From positions 27,340-91,339 of IMG/VR virus record IMGVR_UViG_3300022933_000005: a stretch of DNA of 64,000 nt; one strand, given 5' to 3'. Position numbers and translations under genes: made by a program. The DNA comes from a virus. Below the pieces are notes generated by a model. It saw only the letters and a list, made by a program, of their open reading frames with translations. It made no database searches and had not been told where the DNA came from. Numbering within the stretch: position 1 is the stretch's first letter; every line of letters begins with the position of its first letter. Positions 28,718 to 37,041 of this stretch are shown piece by piece.

Positions 28718-29373
28718 GCGACATACTAGCCCAGCTTTCAGAACCGTTCCCACGAGAAGTCGAACGCAGTATGAAAAAGGGAGGGACTTCCCTCACCTAT
28801 ATTCCTATCAGCGAAGTCATCACTCGTCTCAATACCGTACTCGGGATTGAGAACTGGTCCTATGAGGTCAGAGACTGCCATCGTGATGCCTTGGACCCTG
28901 AGTGGGTTATCGCCCATGTCCGCCTCACTGTTGTGATCGACAGCAACGTTGTTTACAAAGACGGCTTTGGTGGCCAAAAGATCAAGCGAATGAAAAACGG
29001 CGACCCTGTCGATCTCGGTGACGAGATGAAAGGTGCCGTTTCGGACAGCCTCAAGAAAGCCGCACAGGCTCTTGGCGTTGGTTTGTATCTTGCAAGGTCA
29101 GATGAATCACTTCAACTGGAGCAGGAGATTGCCGAAGAAGAGGCAATCGACCCAGCCGTTAAAGCGGCATGGGAATCCTTTACCTCTGTAGTGTCAAGCC
29201 TAAATGCCGACCAGAAGGCCAAGCTCAACGAGTTTTGGATGGAGTTCTCCGGCAATAGGCCCAAGCCGCAGCAAGATACAGCGACAGTAGCTGACCTGAC
29301 GGCCCTCTCAGAAGAAGCAATTCGTCTGTCATTTAATGCGGAGTACGTTGATGATGACGACTCAAACGAGTGA
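28714..29373 (+). CDS. Rad52/Rad22-like single-strand annealing protein
   Basis: 219 residues. Residues 1-130 match the Rad52-type annealing fold: LTYIPISEVITRLNTVLGIENWSYEV spans the first helix-strand, then VRLTVVI, FGGQKIKRM, and the helix MKGAVSDSLKKAAQALGVGLYL, a signature of the family. The C-terminal ~90 residues are acidic and probably bind partners such as SSB. It anneals complementary strands during phage recombination and repair. Neighbours (PD-(D/E)XK nuclease, HNH nuclease, RuvC-like resolvase) make a coherent recombination block. Confidence 0.9.
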   Translation: MSDILAQLSEPFPREVERSMKKGGTSLTYIPISEVITRLNTVLGIENWSYEVRDCHRDALDPEWVIAHVRLTVVIDSNVVYKDGFGGQKIKRMKNGDPVDLGDEMKGAVSDSLKKAAQALGVGLYLARSDESLQLEQEIAEEEAIDPAVKAAWESFTSVVSSLNADQKAKLNEFWMEFSGNRPKPQQDTATVADLTALSEEAIRLSFNAEYVDDDDSNE

Positions 29374-29707
29374 TGGCGCAACCAAACGCAATGCCGCAAT
29401 GCGGTTGGTTGAATCAAACGCAAAGCCACACCTAAAGAGAGCAGCCAAGTGGGCGATTTACCACATCGCCACAACATTCCCTTCTGACGTTCATTGGACA
29501 ACCGATGCCGTCTTGGATCGTTTAGATCATCAGGGAGTAACTCTTCAAGATAACCGGCTGCTTGGGCCTCTTATGAAGGCCGCTGAAAAGGCCGGGCTTA
29601 TCGAACCCGTAGTCTGTTCTACATGCAGGCGACCAGAGACTGCGCTATCCAATAGGCCATCGCGTCACAAGGCCCCACAGCACCTATGGAGGTCTGTTAG
29701 TGACTGA
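29351..29707 (+). CDS. Small winged-helix-like protein with Cys pair
   Basis: 118 residues from an ATG at 29351 that has GGAG 7 nt upstream; an ATG at 29336 is also in frame. It overlaps the end of the Rad52-like gene. The middle (AIYHIATTFPSDVHWTTDAVLDRLDHQG, LLGPLMKAAEKAGLIEP) looks like a winged-helix unit. It is followed by a CSTCRRPE knuckle and a basic tail. Similar small proteins occur beside phage recombination genes and are thought to bind DNA or replication proteins. Function not established. Confidence 0.75.
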   Translation: MMTTQTSDGATKRNAAMRLVESNAKPHLKRAAKWAIYHIATTFPSDVHWTTDAVLDRLDHQGVTLQDNRLLGPLMKAAEKAGLIEPVVCSTCRRPETALSNRPSRHKAPQHLWRSVSD

Positions 29708-30467
29708 GAAATTAGAAGCACCACCACATCTGTCCCCGTCTTCGATGGGCACATATAACCAATGCCCGATGAAGTTTCGATTCAGCAAAATTGACAAGCT
29801 TCCCGATGAGCCCAGTGAGGCAACCCTGCTAGGAAACTTGGTTCACGATGTTTGTGAACAGTTTTACATGTATGACCCCAACGAGAGGACCAAGGAACTT
29901 ATTGTTCCCCTCTTCGCGGAAGTGTGGGAGTCGGGTGACTGGATTAATCGGATTCACCCATATGTCAGGGGCGATAAACGCATCCGTCAATTCAAATGGC
30001 GTGCCGTGTGGTGTGTCGAGAACTTGTGGGCGGTCGAAGAACCCACGGCGATCGAACCAGAGGGCTTGGAGTATGAACTCAACGGAGAGCTCGGAGGGGT
30101 AACCCTCAAAGGATTTATCGATCGCTTTTCCTTGGCTGGCGACAAACTGGTTATCAGCGATTACAAAACCGGCAAGACTCCCAATCCGAACTATGGTGAC
30201 GACAAGTTTCTCCAACTCAAAATCTATGGCTCACTAGCCAAAGTGTTGGGGGTGGGTGAAACTGAAAAATTAGAATTGCTGTATCTAAAAGATGGCGTAA
30301 GGCTGGAACATAATTTCACCCAAAGTGATTTTGATGAGACTGTCGAATACGTTGTAAATACTAAAAAGGCCATAGATGTTTCATGTGAGACACATGAATT
30401 TGAGACCAGAAAAACGGCGTTGTGCAATTGGTGTGCGTATAAGCCTCAGTGTCCTGCTTGGAGTTGA
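29700..30467 (+). CDS. PD-(D/E)XK exonuclease with Fe-S-type Cys cluster (RecB/Cas4-like)
   Basis: 255 residues from a GTG with GGAGG 7 nt upstream. Visible motifs: SPSSMGTYNQCPMKFRF with C22, GNLVHDVCEQF with H49, GFIDRF (D141), VISDYKTGK (D154, K156), QLKIYGSLA, and a C-terminal CNWCAYKPQC (C242, C245, C251). One upstream and three C-terminal Cys match the iron-sulfur arrangement of AddB/Cas4-type nucleases. The likely role is 5'-3' resection that produces single strands for the Rad52-like protein. Length is typical of phage RecB-like nucleases. Confidence 0.9.
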   Translation: MTEKLEAPPHLSPSSMGTYNQCPMKFRFSKIDKLPDEPSEATLLGNLVHDVCEQFYMYDPNERTKELIVPLFAEVWESGDWINRIHPYVRGDKRIRQFKWRAVWCVENLWAVEEPTAIEPEGLEYELNGELGGVTLKGFIDRFSLAGDKLVISDYKTGKTPNPNYGDDKFLQLKIYGSLAKVLGVGETEKLELLYLKDGVRLEHNFTQSDFDETVEYVVNTKKAIDVSCETHEFETRKTALCNWCAYKPQCPAWS

Positions 30468-30469
30468 AA

Positions 30470-30979
30470 ATGCAAATAACAGATGATGCTTTTGCGCAAT
30501 TAGTTGCGGAAGAAGTCAAAAACAAACTGTCGCCGGACCACCGAAAAACTCTGCTAGAGGCAAAAAATTGGGATCGCTGGAAGCGAGCCCTGAACGCATT
30601 GTCTGAAAACCTCTTGACTCAGATTGAGAGCATCGAAGCAGATGCCGAATCAGACGCGAACCGTTATATGGCGTTAGGCAAAGACGGGCGCAAGTTGGCC
30701 AGAGAAGCAGAAAATGCATATACGTCTAAAAAAACAAAGGTTGAACGTTTTAAGTTCCATGTTGATAATCGTTTGAGTCAAGTAATGGGGATGATTCAGA
30801 CCGGTAAACCCATCGACATGAATCCATTTGAGTCTGCCAATTTTTATCGTCGTGCAATCTTGAAGCATCGAGAACTTATGAATGTGCACGACCTTGAAGA
30901 CACCGCTATTGATCGTGCCTTGTGGGCAGCGTTAGAGAATAAGTGGAACTTTGATCAGGTAACTAGTGACGCCGTATGA
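30470..30979 (+). CDS. Hypothetical helical protein in recombination block
   Basis: 169 residues from an ATG at 30470, 3 nt after the nuclease stop, with GGAG upstream; an earlier in-frame start would overlap the nuclease. Mostly alpha-helical and charged (LAREAENAYTSKKTKVERFK, FESANFYRRAILKHRELM), with no enzyme motif seen. Its stop overlaps the HNH gene start. Possibly a nuclease partner or DNA-binding accessory; not determined. Confidence 0.78.
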   Translation: MQITDDAFAQLVAEEVKNKLSPDHRKTLLEAKNWDRWKRALNALSENLLTQIESIEADAESDANRYMALGKDGRKLAREAENAYTSKKTKVERFKFHVDNRLSQVMGMIQTGKPIDMNPFESANFYRRAILKHRELMNVHDLEDTAIDRALWAALENKWNFDQVTSDAV

Positions 30980-31356
30980 AACGCAAGAAGCCCATGAAGC
31001 GTGGTGGGCCGCTTAAACGAAGTGGCCCATTAAAGCGGACAGGCTCTCTTAACCCACGCAGCAAGAAGATGCAGCAGAAATACGTTGAGCGCAGGAAGGT
31101 GGTCTCTCGCCTCCTGCAAGAGCGGCCCTATTGTGAAGCGTGCCCGGTTTGGGCGCAGCACGATGAGGTAACGCTTTACAAGCGGAATGCAAGCGTCGAT
31201 ATTCACGAATTGAAGCGTCGCTCACAGGGTGGCTCCATTCTTGAAGAAGAAAATCTTATGGCCGTGTGTCGTGATTGCCATGACCGCATCGGACGTGAAC
31301 CGGCAACTGCAATCGAGCTTGGTTTGGCTGTTCCCGGGTGGCGGAAAAAGCCATGA
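30976..31356 (+). CDS. HNH endonuclease
   Basis: 126 residues, ATG overlapping the previous stop (ATGA). The N-terminal 35 residues are strongly basic (KRKKPMKRGGPLKRSGPLK). Two Zn-binding Cys pairs flank the active site: C53/C56 and C98/C101. The core is DIHELKRRSQGG (H77, E78), EENLMAVC (N93) and CRDCHDRIG (H102), a standard HNH signature. It could nick or cut DNA during packaging or recombination. It follows the recombination genes rather than terminase itself and is not obviously inside an intron. Confidence 0.9.
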   Translation: MKRKKPMKRGGPLKRSGPLKRTGSLNPRSKKMQQKYVERRKVVSRLLQERPYCEACPVWAQHDEVTLYKRNASVDIHELKRRSQGGSILEEENLMAVCRDCHDRIGREPATAIELGLAVPGWRKKP

Positions 31357-31880
31357 AGTTCATGGGCCTCGACCTGTCCCTTACATCGACGGGTTACTCC
31401 TGTGACGGGGACATGGACGCAATTGCTGTCAAGAAGAAGGGCGTGGAACGGCTTGCGGCCATCAGGGATGAAGTCATGCTTGCCTGCCGCGAACATCGCC
31501 CAGACGTGGTGTTGATTGAGGGTTACTCATTTGCTTCACGAGCCAGTCAAGCTCACTCCATCGGAGAGTTGGGTGGCGTCATTCGTCTTGCTCTATATGA
31601 AGAGAATTACACCTTCGTGGACATCCCCCCGACCTGCCGTGCCAAGTTCGCGACTGGAAGAGGCAACGCATCGAAGGCTGAAGTCATCTCCGCAATCTCT
31701 GCCCGGACTGGATTAGTCTGGGAGGGCAAGGGTGCCGACGATATGTGTGATGCGTGGATCTTGGAGCAGATGGGACGTACCCGCTTTGGTTTGTCTGACG
31801 AAGAATGGCCAAAGAAGAACTTAGAGGCTTTGGAATCCATCGACTGGTCCCATGTTGTGAGGAAAGATAATGAACTTTAG
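31353..31880 (+). CDS. RuvC-like Holliday junction resolvase
   Basis: 175 residues from the ATG that overlaps the HNH stop. RNase H-fold acidic residues are visible: GLDLSLTSTGY (D7), VVLIEGYSF (E56) and ADDMCDAWIL (D129/D130, D133). The middle helix ASQAHSIGELGGVIRLAL and the VDIPPTCRAKFATGRG strand are typical of phage RuvC-like proteins. The enzyme would resolve branched DNA before packaging. Size and order of motifs match the family. Confidence 0.88.
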   Translation: MKFMGLDLSLTSTGYSCDGDMDAIAVKKKGVERLAAIRDEVMLACREHRPDVVLIEGYSFASRASQAHSIGELGGVIRLALYEENYTFVDIPPTCRAKFATGRGNASKAEVISAISARTGLVWEGKGADDMCDAWILEQMGRTRFGLSDEEWPKKNLEALESIDWSHVVRKDNEL

Positions 31881-32208
31881 AGGCCCTATTAGTCAGGTAG
31901 AGATCGAACAACGACTGTTATATTTCCTTGACGAATTGGAAAGCGAAACAGAAGCTTTTGAAAGCCTCGCTGAAGACAATGCTAAAAAAGAGGCGAGGTA
32001 TAAAGCGTCATGGGCTAAGGAGTATTTGTCGGCCAAGGGATCGATCAAAGAACGAGAATCTTGGGCCGACTACAAAATGGCTGACGAACAGTTTGAGTAC
32101 AAAATATCGGAAGCCCTACTAAAATCGAAGCGAGAGAAATTGCTCTCCTTGAGAACGTCCATCGACGCGATGCGAACGTTAAATGCAAACGTCAGAGTGC
32201 AGGTGTGA
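31870..32208 (+). CDS. Hypothetical coiled-coil protein
   Basis: 112 residues, overlapping the RuvC-like gene by 11 nt. Nearly all helical and charged (SETEAFESLAEDNAKKEARY, ISEALLKSKREKLLSLRTSI). The pattern resembles small phage recombination accessory proteins of unknown function. No motif gives a role. It ends just before the ParB-like gene. Confidence 0.75.
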   Translation: MNFRGPISQVEIEQRLLYFLDELESETEAFESLAEDNAKKEARYKASWAKEYLSAKGSIKERESWADYKMADEQFEYKISEALLKSKREKLLSLRTSIDAMRTLNANVRVQV

Positions 32209-32210
32209 CC

Positions 32211-32993
32211 ATGAAGGGTAACTACAAAGTCCACGAGTCTCTCAACGAGTTGCTTGTCCCATTGAGCGACCTCCAGCCCCTTCTCAATAACCCAAGAGTT
32301 GGAAATGTTGAAGCGATCGCTGCGTCATACGATGAATTTGGTCAAGTGAAGCCCATTGTGATTCGTCTGAACGAAGACGATAAGGCCACGGTTATCGCTG
32401 GCAACCATCAGGTTGAAGCAGCCAAGAAGCTTGGCTGGACTCATATTGCCGCTGTGCCCTTTGATGGGGATGACAAACGAGCTGTTGCTTTTGCCCTTGC
32501 TGACAACCGGACAATGGAGTTGGGCCATACAGATAACACCAAGGCTGTCGACATGATTCTGAGTGTTGTTGATGAGTACAGCGATCTTATGGGCGACTTG
32601 GCGTGGGACGATTTCGAGATTGCTCTTTACGAAGAGCAGGCAGAAATCGCCGCAGACAGAGAAGATGGCACCACAACATTTACTCGTCCGTCTCTGATCG
32701 ACAGGATGGATGATGCGCTAGATGCTTTAGTGCAGGATGGCGAGGATGGGGAACGAAAGATTGTCGCCGACGACAGTGTCGACCATAACGATATTGCTAT
32801 TCAGGGCAGCACAGTTACGCCTCAGGGTGAGTCAAATAAAGCAGTTGTCCAGTACACCTTGGTTTTCGATGATCCTGCCCAGCAGAAAGATTGGTACACC
32901 TTTGTGCGATGGCTTCGCGGGCAACCGGCCTATGAAGGCGATACAACTGCAGAGAAGTTGATGTCATTTGTCGAGGCGCACTCAGAGTTATGA
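32211..32993 (+). CDS. ParB/Srx-like protein, first of a ParB - PAPS reductase-like - ParB triplet
   Basis: 260 residues from the ATG at 32211, with AGG upstream; a GTG 6 nt earlier is possible. Residues about 12-110 form a ParB-like N-domain: VPLSDLQPLLNNPRVG, a QVKPIVIR strand, VIAGNHQVEAAKKLGWTHI and ALADNRTMELGH. The C-terminal half is acidic and unrelated to plasmid ParB. Such domains bind or hydrolyse nucleotides and are often paired with PAPS reductase-like proteins in phages. The gene overlaps the next one by 4 nt, which suggests co-translation. Confidence 0.85.
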   Translation: MKGNYKVHESLNELLVPLSDLQPLLNNPRVGNVEAIAASYDEFGQVKPIVIRLNEDDKATVIAGNHQVEAAKKLGWTHIAAVPFDGDDKRAVAFALADNRTMELGHTDNTKAVDMILSVVDEYSDLMGDLAWDDFEIALYEEQAEIAADREDGTTTFTRPSLIDRMDDALDALVQDGEDGERKIVADDSVDHNDIAIQGSTVTPQGESNKAVVQYTLVFDDPAQQKDWYTFVRWLRGQPAYEGDTTAEKLMSFVEAHSEL

Positions 32994-34117
32994 CTCGTCA
33001 GCGGATGTTTCTAGACATCACATGTCTCGATGCTGCTCGTCAACGGATACGTCACGTTTACGACACCTTCGATACCGTTTGTATTCAATTCTCTGGAGGC
33101 AAAGACAGTACGGCTGTTCTCTATCTGGCTAAAGAGGTGCACGAAGAACGTGACTTAGGTCCAGTCAAAGTCATATTCAGAGATGAAGAGATGGTTAGTC
33201 CTCTCGTTCTCGAATATGTCGAAATGGTCAGAAATTTCGATTGGGTCGACATGGAGTGGTATTGCCTCCCATACGGGGGGGAGGTATGGGTTCTGGGCCG
33301 ACGACAACCCGTGGTGTTGTGGGGGGAGTATCGAGAACAAACAGGGCGATGGGTACGCGAAATGCCGGAAGATGTAATTAGCGCAAAATCGTTCGGGCTA
33401 GAAGGGGGTCAACCCCTACCTGAAGCTGTTGATTTTTACACGATGCAAGGGAAGCAAGGAAGCGTCGCCTTCATTACTGGCGTCCGGGCTGCCGAGTCGA
33501 TGATCCGTTACCGATCCTTGGTGCAGAAGCTGCACGAGAATTACATCGTCACACCTTTCGGCATCAAGCGTGGAACACCTCTCAAATTTGCGAAGGTGAT
33601 TTACGACTGGAATGTTAACGATGTACTCAAATTCATTACCGAAGAACATAATGCCCCCTACTGTGAGTATTACGACAGGGCAGCATTAACTGGATCGAAT
33701 ACTCGTGTCGGGATACCACTCCACTCTGTCGCGATTCGACGCATTGGGGATGTGGTTGCCACAGAACCAGAATTCTACGACAAGCTGTATGAATGCTTTC
33801 CCCAGATCGACGCTCAGCGTCGTTGGTGGAAGGACTTCGACATTGAGCAATTGATCAACAACTATGCCGACGAGGGTTGGGACGGCGTAACTAGTGTCAT
33901 CGAGGATTACATGATCGGTGATTCAAAAGCTCGAAGGGCTAAGGCGTATGCGGCTGAATTCAGAAAGAAACATGCTTTAGATCCGCACTCGTATCCGATT
34001 AATTGGTTAATCAGGAATCTCCTACTCAACGAACTCACCACAACTTCAGCCTCCCCCGTGGGGCCAAAAACGAGAGCCCACACAGTGAGGCAGAAAGCAG
34101 CAGAGGAAGCCTCATGA
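32990..34117 (+). CDS. PAPS reductase-like (adenine nucleotide alpha-hydrolase) protein, IbrA/DndC-like
   Basis: 375 residues. The PP-loop SGGKDST (35-41) in VCIQFSGGKDSTAVLYLA defines the adenine nucleotide alpha-hydrolase fold. FRDEEMVSPLVLEYVE and FITGVRAAESMIRYRS are further family landmarks, and DWNVNDVLKFI is the conserved W-x-x-x-D-V segment. Cys residues are sparse, so a classical sulfate-reducing role is unlikely. IbrA-type proteins are normally next to a ParB-like protein (IbrB), and here one lies on each side with ATGA-type overlaps. Possible roles are DNA or nucleotide modification, or nucleotide sensing; none is shown by sequence. Confidence 0.87.
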   Translation: MTRQRMFLDITCLDAARQRIRHVYDTFDTVCIQFSGGKDSTAVLYLAKEVHEERDLGPVKVIFRDEEMVSPLVLEYVEMVRNFDWVDMEWYCLPYGGEVWVLGRRQPVVLWGEYREQTGRWVREMPEDVISAKSFGLEGGQPLPEAVDFYTMQGKQGSVAFITGVRAAESMIRYRSLVQKLHENYIVTPFGIKRGTPLKFAKVIYDWNVNDVLKFITEEHNAPYCEYYDRAALTGSNTRVGIPLHSVAIRRIGDVVATEPEFYDKLYECFPQIDAQRRWWKDFDIEQLINNYADEGWDGVTSVIEDYMIGDSKARRAKAYAAEFRKKHALDPHSYPINWLIRNLLLNELTTTSASPVGPKTRAHTVRQKAAEEAS

Positions 34118-34680
34118 GTGCAGAGCAATACACGATGTGGGTTCGGGATTACGAGGAGCTCAATATTCCAGAGTGGAATGCCACATATATCCTTAGACCG
34201 GATTTGTTGGTCCTGACAGCGGCCCTAATGGATTATGGGGTGCTTTCCCCACTTGTTGTTCAGAAGGACGGCATGAACGTAATTGACGGCTCTCAGCGGC
34301 TGCGAGCAATCAGGGGTAATAAACACCTGTCAGAACGGTTTGCTGATGGCGTACCTATTCATGTGATTGATTGTGGCGAAACTGAGGCTATGGCTCTACA
34401 CGTTCAATTGAATCGTGGTCGTGGGAACATGGTTGCCCATAAATTATCTCGAATCGTAAAACAACTGAAAAGATCTAGAGCATTTTCGGTAGAAGATTTC
34501 GTGGCTCGTTTTTGTATGAAGGGCGATGAATTGGAATTGATGTTGGATGGCTCGATCATTAAGCACCGAAAAGTTCCGAATCATCGTTATTCGATGGCAT
34601 GGGTTCCGGTGGAAGCTCCGCCCGGAACTGTTGACAAAAAAGAAGTCACAACAGAAAAACCTCCTAACGCCGATAGGTAA
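34114..34680 (+). CDS. Second ParB-like protein (IbrB-like), paired with PAPS reductase-like protein
   Basis: 188 residues from the ATG at 34114 overlapping the upstream stop, with GAGGAAG in front. ParB-type features are LRPDLLVLTAALMDYGVLSP, LVVQKDGMNVIDGSQRLRAI and a late RGNMVAHKLSRIVKQLK helix. It differs clearly from the first ParB-like protein, so this is not a tandem duplication. The conserved D-G-x-x-R (IDGSQR) is present. Likely a functional partner of the PAPS reductase-like protein, as in IbrAB pairs. Confidence 0.82.
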   Translation: MSAEQYTMWVRDYEELNIPEWNATYILRPDLLVLTAALMDYGVLSPLVVQKDGMNVIDGSQRLRAIRGNKHLSERFADGVPIHVIDCGETEAMALHVQLNRGRGNMVAHKLSRIVKQLKRSRAFSVEDFVARFCMKGDELELMLDGSIIKHRKVPNHRYSMAWVPVEAPPGTVDKKEVTTEKPPNADR

Positions 34681-34725
34681 CAATTAACGGGTATATAGTG
34701 TAAGGGCCTAGTGCTACACTTAGAA

Positions 34726-34740
34726 CTAGATCAAATCTAG
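34726..34740. other. Short inverted repeat CTAGAT-CAA-ATCTAG
   Basis: Six-base arms with a 3-base loop, 12 nt before the start of the Arg-rich small gene, in the 72-bp gap after the ParB-like gene. It could be a weak hairpin or a protein site. There is no T-run, so it is not called a terminator. Confidence 0.35.
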
Positions 34741-34752
34741 GAAGGTGTTGTT

Positions 34753-34932
34753 ATGCCCTCACCCGGTAGAGAACGCGAATTCGATTTTCGGCGAGCTGGA
34801 CGAATTCGTCGTAGTATTCGCTCTCTTTTGCGTGGCCGTGAAGCCCGCCGTGGTCGTGGACGTATAGCCAATGAGCGAGTGCGTGACATCATCCGTAGAG
34901 GCGGTAGGCGCCGTCGTCGCGCGATTAGATAG
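34753..34932 (+). CDS. Tiny Arg-rich basic protein (59 residues)
   Basis: ATG at 34753 preceded by GGAAGG, ending TAG at 34932. I count 24 Arg in 59 residues (for example RRAGRIRRSIRSLLRGRE and a final RRGGRRRRRAIR) and no Lys. The strong ribosome site, the position at the head of the head-tail cluster and the 11-nt gap to the next gene support a real gene, although it is short. A protamine-like DNA-binding or capsid-lining role is plausible by composition only. Confidence 0.7.
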   Translation: MPSPGREREFDFRRAGRIRRSIRSLLRGREARRGRGRIANERVRDIIRRGGRRRRRAIR

Positions 34933-34943
34933 GAGCCTGCGAT

Positions 34944-35579
34944 ATGGCTCTGGTAACTCGTGCCAATCTTAAAACCTACATGGATATTGAGTTCAGCTTG
35001 CGTCAACAAGACGCTGCTGACATTGTTCTTGGCGGTCTTCAATCAGAACTGGAAACCTATTTAGGAAGAAAGATTGAAGCAGCCAACTTCACCGAGGATT
35101 ACATTCTCGATTCGAATCATTTGGGTGTTCCTGAAACCTCATTTTTTTATGACAATAAACTAGATTCGAACACAAGCGGCATTCTTTCGTATACAGATCC
35201 TCCAGCGACGGTGTACTTACGAGAAAGTCCGGTTAACTCAATTGCGAGTGTCGTTCTTACTCCCGTAACTCCCGGAAGTGCCGCCGAAACTTTAGTTGCC
35301 GGAACCGAATACGTTGCACGTCGATACGGCGTAGACGTTTATCGCGGTAGCTCCAATGATAAATTAACGATTACTTACAATGCCGGTCTTGCTGGTGCAA
35401 ACATCCCTACTTTTAAGTTAATGATTTTGAGGGCTGCTTCTAGAGAGATGCAGAACATGCACGACGATGTTGTCGGCATTAAGGATCTCGAACCTCGAAA
35501 TATCGCCCCTATGGAAACAGGGTTTACAGATAGGGAGTTGCTGGCGGTCAGACGACATCGCCGAATTCGGGTGGCTTAA
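34944..35579 (+). CDS. Head-tail connector / head completion protein (gp6-like)
   Basis: 211 residues. The N-terminal helical part (VTRANLKTYMDIEFSLRQQDAADIVLGGL, ETYLGRKIE) and the central beta part (VYLRESPVNSIASVVL, YGVDVYRGSSNDKLTITYNAG) followed by a helix (FKLMILRAASREMQNMHDD) match the adaptor proteins that bind under the portal. It starts a plus-strand head-tail joining set. Exact subfamily not assigned. Confidence 0.8.
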   Translation: MALVTRANLKTYMDIEFSLRQQDAADIVLGGLQSELETYLGRKIEAANFTEDYILDSNHLGVPETSFFYDNKLDSNTSGILSYTDPPATVYLRESPVNSIASVVLTPVTPGSAAETLVAGTEYVARRYGVDVYRGSSNDKLTITYNAGLAGANIPTFKLMILRAASREMQNMHDDVVGIKDLEPRNIAPMETGFTDRELLAVRRHRRIRVA

Positions 35580-35580
35580 T

Positions 35581-36111
35581 ATGGCATTTCGAATCGGCAT
35601 TCCTCAGCCGCTTCAAAGGGCGCGGCGGGCAAAAGGTGTTCAGATTGAGTTTGACACCGAATTCAATACTCAACCTCTCAAACGAGAAATCAATGGTGTG
35701 CAGCGGCGTGCCAGAGATTTTGGCCCAGTTTTCGAACGCATCCGTGATGATTTAGAACAGCACTGGGCGAAAAACTTCACGTCAAATGGACTACCCGTAG
35801 GGGGTTGGGCACCACTGGATGCTCAGTATGGCTCATGGAAAGCAGCTCGTTTTCCCGGAGCTCCGACGCTCGTACAGACGGGCCATTTATTTAATAGCCT
35901 GTCTAGCTTGAGGGGAAATCCAAACGAAATTCATCCCCACCGAGCAGTTTTTGGAACAGATATCGAATGGGCCAAATTTCATCAAATGGGAACAAGCAAG
36001 ATGCCGAAGCGACAAATTATTTTTGAACCCCATGAGGCTCATATTCGCTGGGGCCAATGGGCCGTTGATTACATGTCAGAAGGCCGTGCAGCATTGGAAA
36101 GTAGTCTCTAA
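35581..36111 (+). CDS. Phage virion morphogenesis protein (tail completion, Mu gpG-like)
   Basis: 176 residues from the ATG at 35581, 1 nt after the previous stop, with GGTGG upstream. The motifs WAKNFTSNGLPVGGWAPLD, LVQTGHLFNSLSS, FGTDIEWAKFHQMGT and MPKRQIIFE follow the order of the Mu gpG / virion morphogenesis family, which completes the head-tail joint. It overlaps the next gene in a TAATG. Confidence 0.85.
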   Translation: MAFRIGIPQPLQRARRAKGVQIEFDTEFNTQPLKREINGVQRRARDFGPVFERIRDDLEQHWAKNFTSNGLPVGGWAPLDAQYGSWKAARFPGAPTLVQTGHLFNSLSSLRGNPNEIHPHRAVFGTDIEWAKFHQMGTSKMPKRQIIFEPHEAHIRWGQWAVDYMSEGRAALESSL

Positions 36112-36770
36112 TGGCAGCCCTGATGCATGGCGCACAGTTCGCCAAGAGTTATGTAAATGATTTCTTAGAAACGGACCTTCCTGTTCGTCTTGTCGAATAC
36201 AGAAACGGTTGGGGTGCCGACAGTGCCTCTTTGCCTGACCCTTTGAAATTTCTGACTTTTGAACCAGTCGCTATCGATGCTTGGCCAATGATTATTACCG
36301 TTGCCATATCGACAGCGAATATGGAAAGACTCGGCTGGTCGTCGGACACGCCGTCAGAACCCGAGTATCGAGTCAATTACACAATGCGTACTTATATTTG
36401 GGCAAAAGCAAATGGTTCTGAAGCTGCGACCTACATGCGCGATCGGTTAACAACCGTGACCAGAGCAGCTCTTCTTGATCGACCCTGTCTTAAAGCGACA
36501 GACGCGCGAGACACATGGAAAGTAGAAATCGATGAAGCGTCGATGCGTGAAGAGTTTTCCGACTTGACATTAGTAAAAGGTGATCGAGTTATGGCTGGTT
36601 CGTACATTGGCTACACCTTGGGCATCAATGAGGTTGTTGCCAGAACCAATCTCGGCACGGTCAAAGAAGAAGGTGTCCAGATCGGTGTCAAGAATGTTGG
36701 CGTCAGCGATACCTCTCTCGACTTGCCGACAAACCTTGGGTACACGACTACCGGAGGTTCGTCAGAATGA
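36111..36770 (+). CDS. Probable tail terminator / neck protein
   Basis: 219 residues starting in the TAATG overlap. Alpha/beta in outline (WPMIITVAISTANMERLGWS, YRVNYTMRTYIWAKANG, ATYMRDRLTTVTRAALLD), similar in size and position to tail terminator or neck proteins that cap the tail before head joining. The C-terminus is Gly/Thr-rich. Family not recognised directly; assignment is mostly by position between the gpG-like protein and sheath. Confidence 0.65.
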   Translation: MAALMHGAQFAKSYVNDFLETDLPVRLVEYRNGWGADSASLPDPLKFLTFEPVAIDAWPMIITVAISTANMERLGWSSDTPSEPEYRVNYTMRTYIWAKANGSEAATYMRDRLTTVTRAALLDRPCLKATDARDTWKVEIDEASMREEFSDLTLVKGDRVMAGSYIGYTLGINEVVARTNLGTVKEEGVQIGVKNVGVSDTSLDLPTNLGYTTTGGSSE

Positions 36771-37027
36771 GTTGTTGTTTATGTCAAACTGTTCCACGCG
36801 GCTCAGCCGATGCCATATCTATGGATTATGAAAGATCCAATTGTATTATTGTTCATAGCAAGGCACAACACATAATTGAGACTTGTAGCTGTTGTGGTCA
36901 CAGAATAGAGCCATTAGGTAATATGATGTGTCTCAACACAGAATTGATTTCCGGAGCACTAGCTGCCGATCATTTAGAGGTTATTGCCCAGTTTGACACT
37001 ATTGGACATATGGTGCACAAAGGATAA
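36767..37027 (+). CDS. Small Cys-rich protein, probable zinc-binding
   Basis: 86 residues, ATG overlapping the previous stop. Cys clusters CCLC near the N-terminus and CSCCGH near residue 42 suggest a small zinc knuckle or ribbon. The remainder (ISGALAADHLEVIAQFD) is helical. It lies among tail genes. No family recognised; it could be a chaperone or a virion component. Confidence 0.7.
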   Translation: MSCCLCQTVPRGSADAISMDYERSNCIIVHSKAQHIIETCSCCGHRIEPLGNMMCLNTELISGALAADHLEVIAQFDTIGHMVHKG

Positions 37028-37041
37028 GGTACAATCAAGGT

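Noticed and set aside
30976-31356. HNH gene as a homing endonuclease in an intron
   Set aside because: It overlaps its neighbours in an operon-like way and no split gene surrounds it.
34003-34113. Longer N-terminus for the second ParB-like protein
   Set aside because: It would overlap the PAPS reductase-like gene by over 100 nt; the ATG at 34114 overlaps the stop by 4 nt and has GAGGAAG upstream.
34737-35042. A 101-residue Arg-rich minus-strand frame opposite the Arg-rich gene
   Set aside because: It is antisense to the plus-strand gene and to the start of the head completion gene; its Arg richness reflects CGN codons on the other strand.
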